Source: an uncultured Bryobacteraceae bacterium (lineage in GTDB: Bacteria > Acidobacteriota > Terriglobia > Bryobacterales > Bryobacteraceae). From it: DNA of 64,000 nucleotides. Each line of letters begins with the position of its first letter. Positions within the stretch are counted from its first letter, which is position 1. The stretch covers positions 1 through 64,000 of the forward strand of contig CAKZUE010000054.1 of NCBI GenBank assembly GCA_937920635.1, written 5' to 3'. The translations under genes were made by a program, and so were the position numbers. The notes beneath the pieces are model-generated. The model made no database searches and was not told the DNA's origin. It was given only the letters and a program-made list of their open reading frames with translations. Shown here piece after piece: positions 53,763 to 62,581 of the stretch.

Positions 53763-56700
53763 ATGCGTTCGAGGCTTCTGATTGCGTTCCTGTTAATCTC
53801 CGCTTTTGCCATGCCGGCGCAGGTGGGGGAGGCGAGAAGGTATTTCTCGCTCACGTCGAGCGAGACAGTGCTGCCGGGCAAGGAAGCGGCGGTGCAGGTG
53901 CGGGCGCAGGGGGTGGATCGGCTCGAGTTCCGGCTCTACCGCGTCAGGGACCCGCGGGCGCTGTTCGTGAAACTGGGCGGCACCTCGATGCCGCGGCGGA
54001 CACAGGTCAGGCTGTTCTCGCCGCGGACGCCGATCGAGAAGGTCGCGGCATGGAAACAGCGGCAGCTTGCGAAACTCCGGGACGTTGTGCGGATGCAGTT
54101 CACGCCCGAGAACCGGATGCAGATCCGCGCCTGGCTCCAGCGGAGGGAACAGAAGCAGCCGACGCCTGCCGAACAGGCGCCGTCGTTCGCCGGAGCGCCG
54201 CTGCTGAACCCGGAGCAGCTTGTCAAACGGTGGACGCAGCCGGTGCGGGCGCGGACCAGGTGGGACTCGATCACCGTGCGAGTGCCGCTGGCGGAGGCGG
54301 GCGTCTACGTCCTCGAAGCGACCGATCAGCAGAGGCAGGCGTATACGGTGCTGGTGGCGACGCCGCTGGGTGTGATCGTCAAGGGTTTTCCCCGTCAGGC
54401 GGCGGTGCGCGTGGCAGACCGTGTGACGGGCGAGCCGCGCAGCGGCTGCGGGCTGGAACTGCTGGACGTGGTTCGCGACCGCAGTTTCGGCAAGCGCACA
54501 ACAGGCAAGGACGGCGAAGCGGCGTTTGAAGTCGAAGGAACATGGGAGGACCAGTTGTTGCTGCTGGCGGACTGCGGAGGCACGCCCGCGCTGGTGAAGA
54601 CCCCCGCCCATGCGATCACGCCGCGGTGGGGCGGCGTGGAGGGCGCGATCCATACGGACCGCCCCGTCTACCGGCCGGGACAAAAGGTGCGGTTCCGGGC
54701 AATTGTCAGAGAAGTCAGCGACGGCGACTATCGCAAGCCCGGGGCGCGGAAAGTGCGGATCAAAGTGGACGATGCACAGGGAAATCCGGTGCTCCAAAAA
54801 ACCGTTTCTCTGACGAAATACGGAACCGCGAGCGGAGAATTGGATATCCCGGCCGAGGCGCCTCTGGGATATTTCGGAATTCAGGCGACTCCGGAAGGAA
54901 AGGAAGAAGGCATCTATGGCGGGTTCCATGTGGAGGAATACCGCAAGCCGGATTACGAGGTCCGCGTGACGCCTGCCGCGCGGAGGGTGTTGCAGGGGAC
55001 GCGGATGGAGGCGCGGATCGAGGCGCGCTACTATTACGGCGAGCCGGTGGCGGGCGCGGCGGTGGAATGGAGCGTGCACCGCTACCGCTGGTTCCCGCCG
55101 TGGTGGGAGTGGGAGGAGATGGAATCCGATGACGAAGAGGAGATGTTCGGCGGCGAGCAGATCCTGGATGGGGAAGGGAGGCTGGACTCGGAAGGGCGGC
55201 TGGCGGTCTCCTTCCCGCTGGAGCGGGGCGAACACGATTATCAGTACCGGGTGGAAGCGCGGGTGACCGACGAAGGCGGACGGGCCATTGACGGAGCAGG
55301 ATCGTTTCTGGGGACGCGTGCGCCGTTTCTGGTGATCGCGGGACCGGACAAGTGGGTCTACAGGAAGGGCGAGACCGTGCGGTGGCGGGTGCGCACGGTG
55401 GACTTCGAACAGCAACCGGTGGCAGGCGTGGCGTTCCGCGTGTCGGCACACCGGGACTGGAACGGAAAGGTGGAGGAGGCGCCGGCTGAGACACGGGCAG
55501 CCACGACGGGCGCCGACGGCGAGGCGGTGGTGGAGTTCCGGCTGCCATTCAGCGGCGCATGGCGAATGAGAACGGTGGCGCGCGGGCCCTCCGGCGACCT
55601 GCGCGAGGAATCGTGGATGTGGATTACGGGAGAGCACAGCCGATGGCAGCCTCCGGAGCGCGTGAAGCTGGCCCTGGACAAGAAGTCGTACGCGGCTGGA
55701 GAGACGGCGCGGGTGACGGTGTTCACGGGCACGCCGCGGGCCGATGTGTGGATGAGCGTGGAGGGGCCGTCGCTGTACTGGTCGAAATTCGTGCGGATCG
55801 AGGGCGGCGCGGGGACGGTGGACATTCCCGTGAAACGGGAATTCGCTCCCAACGTCTTTGTCAATACCGTATTTCTCCTGAATGACCAGCTTTATGAGGG
55901 CAGTATTCTTCTGCAAGTGCCGCCCATAGAAAAGCAGATTTCCGTGGCTCTGGAGCCTTCCCGGCGCGAATATCAGCCGGGAGAGCCGGCGGCGCTGCGG
56001 CTGACAGCCAAAGACCACACGGGCCGGCCCGTGCGGGCGGAGTTCGCCCTGGGAGTGGTGGACGAGGCGATCTATGCCATCCGGCGGGAAGCGCAGCCGG
56101 ACCTTGTGAAGGTGTTTTACGGGCGCCGGTGGAACCGCGTGCAGACGGCGACGAGCAAGACATTCCACTTCTGGAGCGAGATTGGCGCGCGCATGGAACT
56201 GGCCATGTCCATGTCGGCCGCGGAGCGGCGCACGCTGGCGCAGTTGAAACGCGAAGCCGTGACAATGCCCAAAATCCGCAAGAATTTTCCGGATACCGCT
56301 TTCTGGGTGGCGGACCTGGAAACCGACGCACAAGGGCGGGCAGAGGTCAGCTTTGAATTCCCGGATTCGCTCACCACATGGCGAGCCACGGCGCGGGGGG
56401 TGACGGAAGACACGCGCGTCGGCGGGGCGGTGGAGCGCGTGCTCGTTAGAAAAGACGTGGTGGTGTCGCTGGCGGCGCCGCGGTTCTTCACGGAAGGCGA
56501 CGAGGTGGTGGTGCCGGTGCTGGCGCGGAACTACACGGGCGCGCCGCTGCGGGCGCGCGTGAGCCTGCAGGCGCAGGGGCTGAGAGTGCTGGAAGGGCGG
56601 GAGACCGAACTGGAGCTGGCGCCGCAAAGCGAGGGCAAGGCCGATTTCCGTCTGAAAGCGGAGCAGCCCGGGAAAGCCATCCTGACGGCGATGGCGGCGG

Positions 56701-58376
56701 CGGGCGCAGGCAAAGGCGACGCCCTGGAGATCACGCTGCCGGTGCATCCCTACGGCGTGCCGATGGAGACGGCGGCGCAGGCGCGGCTGGAGGGCGGATC
56801 GGCAAAGACACTGATCCATGAGTTCCCGCCCGCGGAGGAGGCATCGGGCGGCACGGTGGAGGTGCGGCTGGCGCCATCGCTGGGCGGCGCGTTGTTGGGA
56901 GCGCTGGAATATCTGCTCGAGTACCCCTATGGGTGCTCGGAGCAACTGATGTCCGGGCTGCTGCCGAATCTGGTGGTGGCGGAGGCGATGCGGAAGCTGA
57001 ATCTCGAGACCGCCGCGGATCGAAAGCAACTGGACCGGAACGTAAAAGACGGGCTCGAAAAGCTGCTGGCGCAACAGAACGGAGACGGCGGCTGGGGCTG
57101 GTGGCGGCAGGATGACAGCGCGCTGTTCCTGACGTCGTACATCCTGCTGGGGCTGAGTCATGCGCGCGAGAACGGTTACACCGTGTCACAGCATTCGCGG
57201 GACCGGGCGGCGGACTTCATTGCCGCGCGCGTGACCAGTCCGCAGAAGACCGATGCCGACCTGCTGGCTTACGCGCTGCTGGCGCTGGCGATGGACAGGA
57301 AGCCCGAGGCGCAGTGGGTGGAGCCGGTGTGGCGGCGGCGGGCGGAGATGTCGGGTTTCGGATGGGCGTCGCTGGGACTGGCGTTCCAGCGGATGAACGA
57401 TGCGCGGCGCCGCGAAGCGGCGGACCGGCTGGCGGCGATGGCGAAACAGGAAGGGGAGGAAACGTTCTGGCCGGGCGGGCGGGACGTGATGTTCCTGCAC
57501 GAAGCGGAGCACACGTTTGAAGCGACGGCGATGGCGGCGCGGTTCCTGGCGGCGGAGCGTCCGGAGAGCGGGCTGGCGGAACGGGCGGCGCAGTGGCTGG
57601 TGAATCACCGGGACCGCGGCTACTACTGGCATTCGACGAAGCGGACGGCGTTCGTGATCTACGGGCTGATTCCGCTGCTGGAGCGTTCCGGCGAGCTGAG
57701 GCCGGACTACACGGCGCGTGTAACGGTTGACGGGCGCGAGGTGTTGCGGAAGCGGTTCACGGCGGCGGACGCGCTGGCGGCGAAGCCGGTGAAAGTAGTT
57801 GTGCCCGCGGCAGCGAGGCGCAGCGAGATTCGTTTGGAGACGGAAGGGCGCGGCCAGTTGTATGCCTCGGCGACGTGGCGCTGGCGCCAGACGCAGGCGG
57901 GCGAGCCGCGGCGGCTGCCGGGCGCGGGACACATCGAGGTGGAACGGCGCTATTACCGGCTGCGGCGCGTGGAGTCGGCGGGCGGCATCGAGTATGCGCT
58001 GGAGCCGTGGAGCGGGACGGCACGGCGGGGCGACTTGGTGGCGGTGCGGGTGAGCGTTCGCGGAGCCGGCGACGGACGGGCGTTTGTGGTGGAAGACCCG
58101 CTGCCCGCCGGCGCGGAGACGGTGACGCGGGATGACGGATACCGGTTGCGCGGACGGCCCGACTGGTGGCGCTGGTGGTTCGAGCGGCGCGAGTTGCGGG
58201 ACGAGCGCGCGGCGTGGTTCCCGTGGTGGCTGCCGAATGATGGATACGACACGGTGTATCTGTTCCGGTTTACAAACGCGGGCCGGTTCCGTACGGCGCC
58301 AACGCGGGTGGAGGCGATGTACGAGCCGGAGGTGAAAGCGTGGAGCGAGGCGGCGGAATGGGAGGTGCTGCCGTGA
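53763..58376 (+). CDS. Bacterial alpha-2-macroglobulin (YfaS-type)
   Basis: A 1537-residue exported protein predicted to trap proteases or stabilise the envelope. A Sec signal (IAFLLISAFAMPAQ) has no lipobox, unlike E. coli YfhM. MG domains follow, including RPVYRPGQKVRFRAIVREV (the MG2 signature, near residue 300), the A2M-type block with FALGVVDEAIYAI, and the FPDSLTTWRATARGVT domain. The thioester motif GCSEQ is intact, Cys1058 to Gln1061, inside the alpha/alpha toroid with GLEKLLAQQNGDGGWGWW. The C-terminal receptor-like domain ends with VYLFRFTNAGRFRTAP. It lies eight bases after DUF1175 and overlaps the next gene (GTGA). Confidence 0.95.
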   Translation: MRSRLLIAFLLISAFAMPAQVGEARRYFSLTSSETVLPGKEAAVQVRAQGVDRLEFRLYRVRDPRALFVKLGGTSMPRRTQVRLFSPRTPIEKVAAWKQRQLAKLRDVVRMQFTPENRMQIRAWLQRREQKQPTPAEQAPSFAGAPLLNPEQLVKRWTQPVRARTRWDSITVRVPLAEAGVYVLEATDQQRQAYTVLVATPLGVIVKGFPRQAAVRVADRVTGEPRSGCGLELLDVVRDRSFGKRTTGKDGEAAFEVEGTWEDQLLLLADCGGTPALVKTPAHAITPRWGGVEGAIHTDRPVYRPGQKVRFRAIVREVSDGDYRKPGARKVRIKVDDAQGNPVLQKTVSLTKYGTASGELDIPAEAPLGYFGIQATPEGKEEGIYGGFHVEEYRKPDYEVRVTPAARRVLQGTRMEARIEARYYYGEPVAGAAVEWSVHRYRWFPPWWEWEEMESDDEEEMFGGEQILDGEGRLDSEGRLAVSFPLERGEHDYQYRVEARVTDEGGRAIDGAGSFLGTRAPFLVIAGPDKWVYRKGETVRWRVRTVDFEQQPVAGVAFRVSAHRDWNGKVEEAPAETRAATTGADGEAVVEFRLPFSGAWRMRTVARGPSGDLREESWMWITGEHSRWQPPERVKLALDKKSYAAGETARVTVFTGTPRADVWMSVEGPSLYWSKFVRIEGGAGTVDIPVKREFAPNVFVNTVFLLNDQLYEGSILLQVPPIEKQISVALEPSRREYQPGEPAALRLTAKDHTGRPVRAEFALGVVDEAIYAIRREAQPDLVKVFYGRRWNRVQTATSKTFHFWSEIGARMELAMSMSAAERRTLAQLKREAVTMPKIRKNFPDTAFWVADLETDAQGRAEVSFEFPDSLTTWRATARGVTEDTRVGGAVERVLVRKDVVVSLAAPRFFTEGDEVVVPVLARNYTGAPLRARVSLQAQGLRVLEGRETELELAPQSEGKADFRLKAEQPGKAILTAMAAAGAGKGDALEITLPVHPYGVPMETAAQARLEGGSAKTLIHEFPPAEEASGGTVEVRLAPSLGGALLGALEYLLEYPYGCSEQLMSGLLPNLVVAEAMRKLNLETAADRKQLDRNVKDGLEKLLAQQNGDGGWGWWRQDDSALFLTSYILLGLSHARENGYTVSQHSRDRAADFIAARVTSPQKTDADLLAYALLALAMDRKPEAQWVEPVWRRRAEMSGFGWASLGLAFQRMNDARRREAADRLAAMAKQEGEETFWPGGRDVMFLHEAEHTFEATAMAARFLAAERPESGLAERAAQWLVNHRDRGYYWHSTKRTAFVIYGLIPLLERSGELRPDYTARVTVDGREVLRKRFTAADALAAKPVKVVVPAAARRSEIRLETEGRGQLYASATWRWRQTQAGEPRRLPGAGHIEVERRYYRLRRVESAGGIEYALEPWSGTARRGDLVAVRVSVRGAGDGRAFVVEDPLPAGAETVTRDDGYRLRGRPDWWRWWFERRELRDERAAWFPWWLPNDGYDTVYLFRFTNAGRFRTAPTRVEAMYEPEVKAWSEAAEWEVLP

Positions 58377-58831
58377 AGTGTTGGGCGGATGCAGCGCGGC
58401 TCGTGCTGCAGCAGTGGAAAGACTGGGTCCTGGTGGCGGCGCTGCTGACCGGCGCTGGCGGGGTGGCGGTGCTCTGGCTGGCAGCGCCGCTGGCGACGGG
58501 CATGCAGGTGGCGATGAACGCGGTGTATGCGGTCTGGGCGGCAGGTTTTGTGCTGTACGCGCTGTGGCTGGCGAGACGGCGGTTCGCTCCGGAAGGCATC
58601 CGGATGGGGAGAGTGTTTCAGCGGGCTCAACTGTGGGGCGCGGTGGCGCTGTTTACGGTTGTGGGGCTGTTGTTGCCGTGGGGGCTGATGCGGTGGGTTC
58701 CGGGCTTTGCGTCTCTCGGTGCGCAGGCGGCGAGCGCGATGGTCCGATTCCTGCTGGCATGGGCGCTGTTGACGGGCGGACTCTGCTGGCTGGTGGCGTG
58801 CCTCGGGTTGCTCTCGAAAGAGGAGGCGTGA
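58373..58831 (+). CDS. Small inner-membrane protein of the A2M operon
   Basis: A 152-residue protein with about four hydrophobic helices (VLVAALLTGAGGVAVLWLAAP, VYAVWAAGFVLYALWLA, LWGAVALFTVVGLLLPWGL and FLLAWALLTGGLCWLVACLG). No family was recognised. The start is GTG, overlapping the A2M stop as GTGA, so its synthesis is linked to that of the protease inhibitor. It is followed by a macrodomain gene with a one-base overlap. A role in anchoring or transport for the A2M system is inferred only from position. Confidence 0.7.
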   Translation: MKCWADAARLVLQQWKDWVLVAALLTGAGGVAVLWLAAPLATGMQVAMNAVYAVWAAGFVLYALWLARRRFAPEGIRMGRVFQRAQLWGAVALFTVVGLLLPWGLMRWVPGFASLGAQAASAMVRFLLAWALLTGGLCWLVACLGLLSKEEA

Positions 58832-59403
58832 TGGAAAGGCGCTACCAGCTGGCCAACGGCCGCATGATCCGGCTGGTGGAGGGCGACATCACGCGGATTC
58901 CAGCGGACGCGATCGCCAACGCCGCCAATTCAGCGCTGGCGGGCGGCGGAGGCGTGGACGGCGCGATCCACCGCGCGGGCGGGCCTGAAATCATGCGGGA
59001 GCTGGATGAGATCCGCCCGCGCGTGGGGCGCGTGCCGGCGGGGCAAGCGGTAGCGACGGGCGCGGGGCGGCTGCCGGCGAAGTATGTGTTTCATGCGGTG
59101 GGACCCGTGTATCGCGACGGCAGGCATGGCGAGCCGGAGGCGCTGGCCTCTTGTTACCGCGTTTGCCTGGAAATGGCCGAAGAACGCGGCTGCCGTTCGA
59201 TCAGTTTTCCCGCCATCAGCACGGGCGTTTACGGATATCCGGCGGAAGAGGCGGCACGCATCGCTCTCGATGAGGTGATGCGGTTTCTCGCATCCCGCGC
59301 CGCCCATGTGCAGGAGGTGGTTTTCGTGCAGTTCGGCGAGGCGGCGTACCAGGTGTACGAGCGGCTACTGGGGCAGTCCGGTCTGGAGGAAGCGCAGGAC
59401 TGA
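58831..59403 (+). CDS. Macrodomain protein (ADP-ribose/O-acetyl-ADP-ribose hydrolase-like)
   Basis: A 190-residue cytosolic protein of the YmdB/MacroD type. Motifs are VEGDITRIPADAIANAANSALAGGGGVDGAIHRAGG (in part), the second loop PAKYVFHAVGPVY and SISFPAISTGVYGYP, where Gly-Val-Tyr-Gly binds the distal ribose. Members remove ADP-ribose from proteins or deacetylate O-acetyl-ADP-ribose. Why it belongs to an A2M operon is unclear. AGGAGG is just before the ATG. The last 39 bases overlap the convergent SpoIID-like gene. Confidence 0.92.
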   Translation: MERRYQLANGRMIRLVEGDITRIPADAIANAANSALAGGGGVDGAIHRAGGPEIMRELDEIRPRVGRVPAGQAVATGAGRLPAKYVFHAVGPVYRDGRHGEPEALASCYRVCLEMAEERGCRSISFPAISTGVYGYPAEEAARIALDEVMRFLASRAAHVQEVVFVQFGEAAYQVYERLLGQSGLEEAQD

Positions 59404-60693
59404 ATCGCGCCCGTAGCGGCGGATGAGCGCCTCCACCCGGTCGCGCTCGGCGGCGCGCACCGTGCCGCCGGCGAAGAATTCGGCGAGCCCTTCCTGAAAC
59501 CACTCCGGCAGCGCTGCGCGGCGGTTGGCTTCGATCAGCACGTGCAGCATCTCGTGGAGCAGGACCTGGGCCAGATTGCCCTGGGCACGGAGGCGGGCGG
59601 GCTGGTTCAGGTGAACCGTGCAGCCGCGGGTGATGGCGGCGAGGTCTCCTCGGGCGCCGGTGGAATCGCGGAAGAGATCGACGCCCGGGTATTCGCGGAC
59701 GCGCGGGCGGCAGGCGGCGTCAAGGGATGAACGGCGGCGGGCCTCGCGCCAGGCGCGATCGGCGGCGGGCAGTGAGAGCGGCGGCGCATCGCCGGCGGTC
59801 CAGACATCGACGGCCTCGCCGCCGTGGCGCCGCCAGGCAAGGCCGCGCGGGGTGAGGCCGGGCACGGCCCCAGGGAAATAAAAATCGAGGATTTCACGGA
59901 AATCACGACCCTCTTTTGCCATTTCAATAGCTCCGGTCTGGCATAATCCCGCGCCATGTCCGGCGCCTCGGCCGCGAAATTCGGCAGCCGCCGGAGTGGA
60001 TTCGACGCCGTACAGGCGGCTGCGGAGGCGGTTCCAGCCGAGCGCGCGGCCGACGGCGAGGTGAAGGGCCTCGGCGTCGAGCGGGCCGCGGTTGGAGCGC
60101 AGCGAGAGGACGCGGCCGGAGGCGCTGCGGCGCTCGACGGCGAGCAAGCGCAGGCCGGAGAGGCCCAGCGCCGTCTCGAGCAGCGGCCATTCGATGCGGG
60201 CGGTCCAGGCGGGCGCGGCGGCGCGGCGGCACCACGGGTCTTCCTGCGAGGGGAGGTACGGCCGGGCGAGGCCGGGCCAGATTTCGCCGGCCGAGGCGGT
60301 GCGGCCGCCGCAATCGGCGGAATGAAACACGAGGGCGGGCGAGCCTTTCCACCAGAGAATAATACCCTCTGTTTCCGAGACAGCCTGCTCGATTGTTTCA
60401 GATTTCTGCGAGAAGTCCAGCCGCTGGCAATGCGTGGTGGAACAGAAATCGAAGCCTTCTTTCCGGTGGCGGCCCATGTTGACGCGGATGAAAGTGCGGG
60501 CGGTGACGGCCATGGCCTTGAGGGCTTCCGGCGGAGCGGCGGCGCCCATTTCGCCGGCGACGGCGGCAGGGACAACGGTTTCCACGGGCAGGGGGACGAC
60601 GCCTTTGTCCGGCGTGCGCACCGCTACCGTCTGCGCGGCGGCGGGCAGCCACAGGGCCAGCAGGATCAGAGATGGCCGGCGCGTTTTGCCCAT
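59365..60693 (-). CDS. SpoIID/LytB-type protein fused to a C-terminal gluzincin-like metalloprotease domain
   Basis: A 442-residue exported protein with a Sec signal (PSLILLALWLPAAAQ). Residues 40-260 match SpoIID (stage II sporulation D, a lytic transglycosylase of denuded glycan): the catalytic-type Glu in AAVAGEMGAAAPPEALKAMAVTARTF, HCQRLDF, FHSADCGGRT and the RGRGAGHGAGLCQTGA signature. The C-terminus carries HEMLH (His380, Glu381, His384) with WFQEGLAEFF (Glu401), the HExxH plus EGxA pattern of gluzincins. The fusion would join glycan and peptide cutting in one chain. It overlaps the mini-PBP gene by 28 bases and converges on the macrodomain gene. Confidence 0.82.
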   Translation of the reverse strand: MGKTRRPSLILLALWLPAAAQTVAVRTPDKGVVPLPVETVVPAAVAGEMGAAAPPEALKAMAVTARTFIRVNMGRHRKEGFDFCSTTHCQRLDFSQKSETIEQAVSETEGIILWWKGSPALVFHSADCGGRTASAGEIWPGLARPYLPSQEDPWCRRAAAPAWTARIEWPLLETALGLSGLRLLAVERRSASGRVLSLRSNRGPLDAEALHLAVGRALGWNRLRSRLYGVESTPAAAEFRGRGAGHGAGLCQTGAIEMAKEGRDFREILDFYFPGAVPGLTPRGLAWRRHGGEAVDVWTAGDAPPLSLPAADRAWREARRRSSLDAACRPRVREYPGVDLFRDSTGARGDLAAITRGCTVHLNQPARLRAQGNLAQVLLHEMLHVLIEANRRAALPEWFQEGLAEFFAGGTVRAAERDRVEALIRRYGRDSVLRFLQTGLPQ

Positions 60694-61406
60694 TGGAAAA
60701 GATCCGCAGCGATGGGCGCCGCGCCGCTTGGACCGCGGGCGGCGGGTTGGAAGACGACAACGACCACGGCCGGTTTTGCGGCAGGCGCGAAGCCGGCGAA
60801 CCATGCGCCGCCGCGGCTGGTACCGGTCTTGCCAGCCACTTCGACCTCCGGGACGGCGGCGGCTTGGGCCGTGCCTTCGAGCACCGCGCGGCGGAGCCCT
60901 GAGCGGACGGCGGGACCCGCTTCGAGGGCAAGACGGCGGTAGGCGCGCGCAAGCAGTTCCGGCGTGATGGAGACGTGTTCGAGACCGAGAGCCTGAAGCT
61001 GGAGGGCTTCCGGCGTTTGGGCTTCCTCGGCCTGCGCGCCGCACTGGAGCAGGCGGCGGAACACGGGGCGGGGACCGGCGGCAAGGGCGGAGGCGGCGAA
61101 CCACTGGTTGCAACTGAGGGCGAGGGCGGTTTCGGCGTCGAGCGGAGCCGCCAGAGAAGGGTGGATGCAATCGAGGTTGCGGCCCGCGATGCGGAGGCGG
61201 CCGGTACAGGGCCGGGAGATCCAGGGCCGCAGGGCTTCCAGGAGCCACGGTTTGATGGCGGAGCCGGGGGCGGCGGCGGCCGTGCGGGCCGTCGTGGGAT
61301 TTTCGGCGCGGAGCACGGCGCCGTCGGAGACGCGGAGCGCGAGGGCTGCGCCACCGGGGGAAAAGGCGGGCGCAATCGCGGCGAAAATAGCGCGCCTGGA
61401 GATCAT
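60666..61406 (-). CDS. Minimal penicillin-binding-protein-like transpeptidase-domain protein
   Basis: A 246-residue exported protein carrying only a transpeptidase-like core. The start ISRRAIFAAIAPAFSPGG looks like a Tat or Sec signal. All three active-site motifs of penicilloyl serine transferases are present in order: SxxK as SAIK (Ser49 to Lys52), SxN as SCN (98-100) and KTG (193-195). Class B PBPs are normally over 500 residues, so the dimerisation domain is missing. It overlaps the YbgC-type gene (ATGA) upstream and the SpoIID-metalloprotease gene (28 bases) downstream. It could be a small DD-peptidase or a beta-lactam sensor; both are inference. Confidence 0.75.
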   Translation of the reverse strand: MISRRAIFAAIAPAFSPGGAALALRVSDGAVLRAENPTTARTAAAAPGSAIKPWLLEALRPWISRPCTGRLRIAGRNLDCIHPSLAAPLDAETALALSCNQWFAASALAAGPRPVFRRLLQCGAQAEEAQTPEALQLQALGLEHVSITPELLARAYRRLALEAGPAVRSGLRRAVLEGTAQAAAVPEVEVAGKTGTSRGGAWFAGFAPAAKPAVVVVVFQPAARGPSGAAPIAADLFQWAKRAGHL

Positions 61407-61828
61407 AAAAGGCCGAAAATCGGGCGGTATTGTTCGGGGATTTTCACCGGTTTCCCATCCCGGACAAAGAGGTGCCGCGTCAGCCCGGTGGCGAGCAGGA
61501 CGCCATCGGCGGGGCGGCGGATTTCGTAGGCGAAGGCGACCATGCGGGGGTGGGCGCTTTCCAGCCACGCGGAGGCCAGGATCTCGTCGTCGTAGCGGGC
61601 GGGCTGGAGATAGCGGCAGCGGGCTTCGGCGACGACAAGGTGGAGGCCGCTCTGCCGCTCCATGTCGCGGTAGCTGATGCCGCGGAGGCGGCAGAGTTCG
61701 GTGCGCGCCATTTCCATCCAGACGAGGTAATTGGCGTGGTAGACGACGCCCATCTGATCGGTTTCCGCGTAGCGGACGCGGAAGCGGACCTCGGAGCGCT
61801 CCGCGGGGATTGGATTCATCTCTTCCAT
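61403..61828 (-). CDS. YbgC-like acyl-CoA thioesterase (4HBT hotdog fold)
   Basis: A 141-residue cytosolic thioesterase. The 4-hydroxybenzoyl-CoA-thioesterase signature appears as VRYAETDQMGVVYHANYLVWMEMARTE, with the catalytic Asp in ETDQMG. The rest, GLHLVVAEARCRYLQPARYDDEILASAW and TGLTRHLFVRDGKPVKIPE, fits YbgC. The E. coli homologue acts in the Tol-Pal gene group. The ATG at 61828 was preferred because longer frames enter the spacer. It leads a minus-strand unit with the mini-PBP and SpoIID-like genes and is divergent from the MoaD-MoaE gene. Confidence 0.9.
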   Translation of the reverse strand: MEEMNPIPAERSEVRFRVRYAETDQMGVVYHANYLVWMEMARTELCRLRGISYRDMERQSGLHLVVAEARCRYLQPARYDDEILASAWLESAHPRMVAFAYEIRRPADGVLLATGLTRHLFVRDGKPVKIPEQYRPIFGLL

Positions 61829-61864
61829 GGTACGCAGAGGGCCGGATGCTACGATGGCCATAGG

Positions 61865-62581
61865 GTGACGGTTCGACTACTGTTTTTCGGGATGCTGAAG
61901 GACGCCGCAGGCGTGGCCGAGGCGCAACTGGAGCTGCCGGAAGGAGCGGCGGTGGATGCGGCGATGGAGGCGGCGGAAGCGAAGTGGCCGGAACTCGCAC
62001 GGCACAGGCGTTCCACGGTGGTGGCGGTGAATCAGCGATACGCGCAGAAGACGGATGTGCTGCGGGATGGCGATGAAGTGGCGCTGCTGCCGCCGGTGAG
62101 CGGGGGCGAGGGACCGTGGTTGCAGGCGGTGGAGGACGAGGCGGGGCATTTCTTTGGATTGACGCGCGAGCCGATCGACACGGAGTGGCTGCGGGCGCGG
62201 ACGGCGCAGCCGCAGGACGGCGCGGTGGTGGTGTTTGAGGGGATCGTGCGAAACCACAGCGGCGGGCGGAGAACGCTGTATCTGGAGTACGAGTGCTACG
62301 AGGCGATGGCGGTGCGGGTGATGGCGGAGATGGGGCGCGGGATCGCGGCGAAGCATGGGGTATCGCGGGTGGGGATCGCGCACCGGCTGGGGCGGTTGGA
62401 GATCGGCGAGTCGAGCGTGGTGATTGTGGTGGCGTCGCCGCACCGGCAAGCGGCGTTCGACGCGGCGCTGGAGGCGATCAACCGGCTGAAAAAAGAAGTG
62501 CCCGTCTGGAAGAAGGAACACTTCGAGGACGGCGCAGCATGGGTGGAGGGCGAGTGGGACTCATCGATCGCCGGCAGGTGA
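61865..62581 (+). CDS. Molybdopterin synthase MoaD-MoaE fusion
   Basis: A 238-residue cytosolic protein joining both subunits of molybdopterin synthase, which puts two sulphurs into precursor Z. Residues 1-81 are MoaD: TVRLLFFGMLKDAAGV, RYAQKTDVLRDGDEVALLPPVSGG with the diglycine at 80-81. MoaE follows from EGPWLQAV to the end, with GAVVVFEGIVRNHSGG, EYECYEAMA, HRLGRLEIGESSVVIVVAS and VPVWKKEHF (active-site Lys). As the MoaD diglycine is not at a free C-terminus, cleavage would be needed, as in the fused mycobacterial MoaX. The GTG at 61865 is the likely start. Confidence 0.93.
   Translation: MTVRLLFFGMLKDAAGVAEAQLELPEGAAVDAAMEAAEAKWPELARHRRSTVVAVNQRYAQKTDVLRDGDEVALLPPVSGGEGPWLQAVEDEAGHFFGLTREPIDTEWLRARTAQPQDGAVVVFEGIVRNHSGGRRTLYLEYECYEAMAVRVMAEMGRGIAAKHGVSRVGIAHRLGRLEIGESSVVIVVASPHRQAAFDAALEAINRLKKEVPVWKKEHFEDGAAWVEGEWDSSIAGR

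Noticed and set aside
53793-57161. An 1122-codon open frame antisense to the alpha-2-macroglobulin gene
   Set aside because: It is Arg/His/Pro-rich low-complexity sequence and covers a gene with clear domains and thioester motif on the other strand. A composition shadow.
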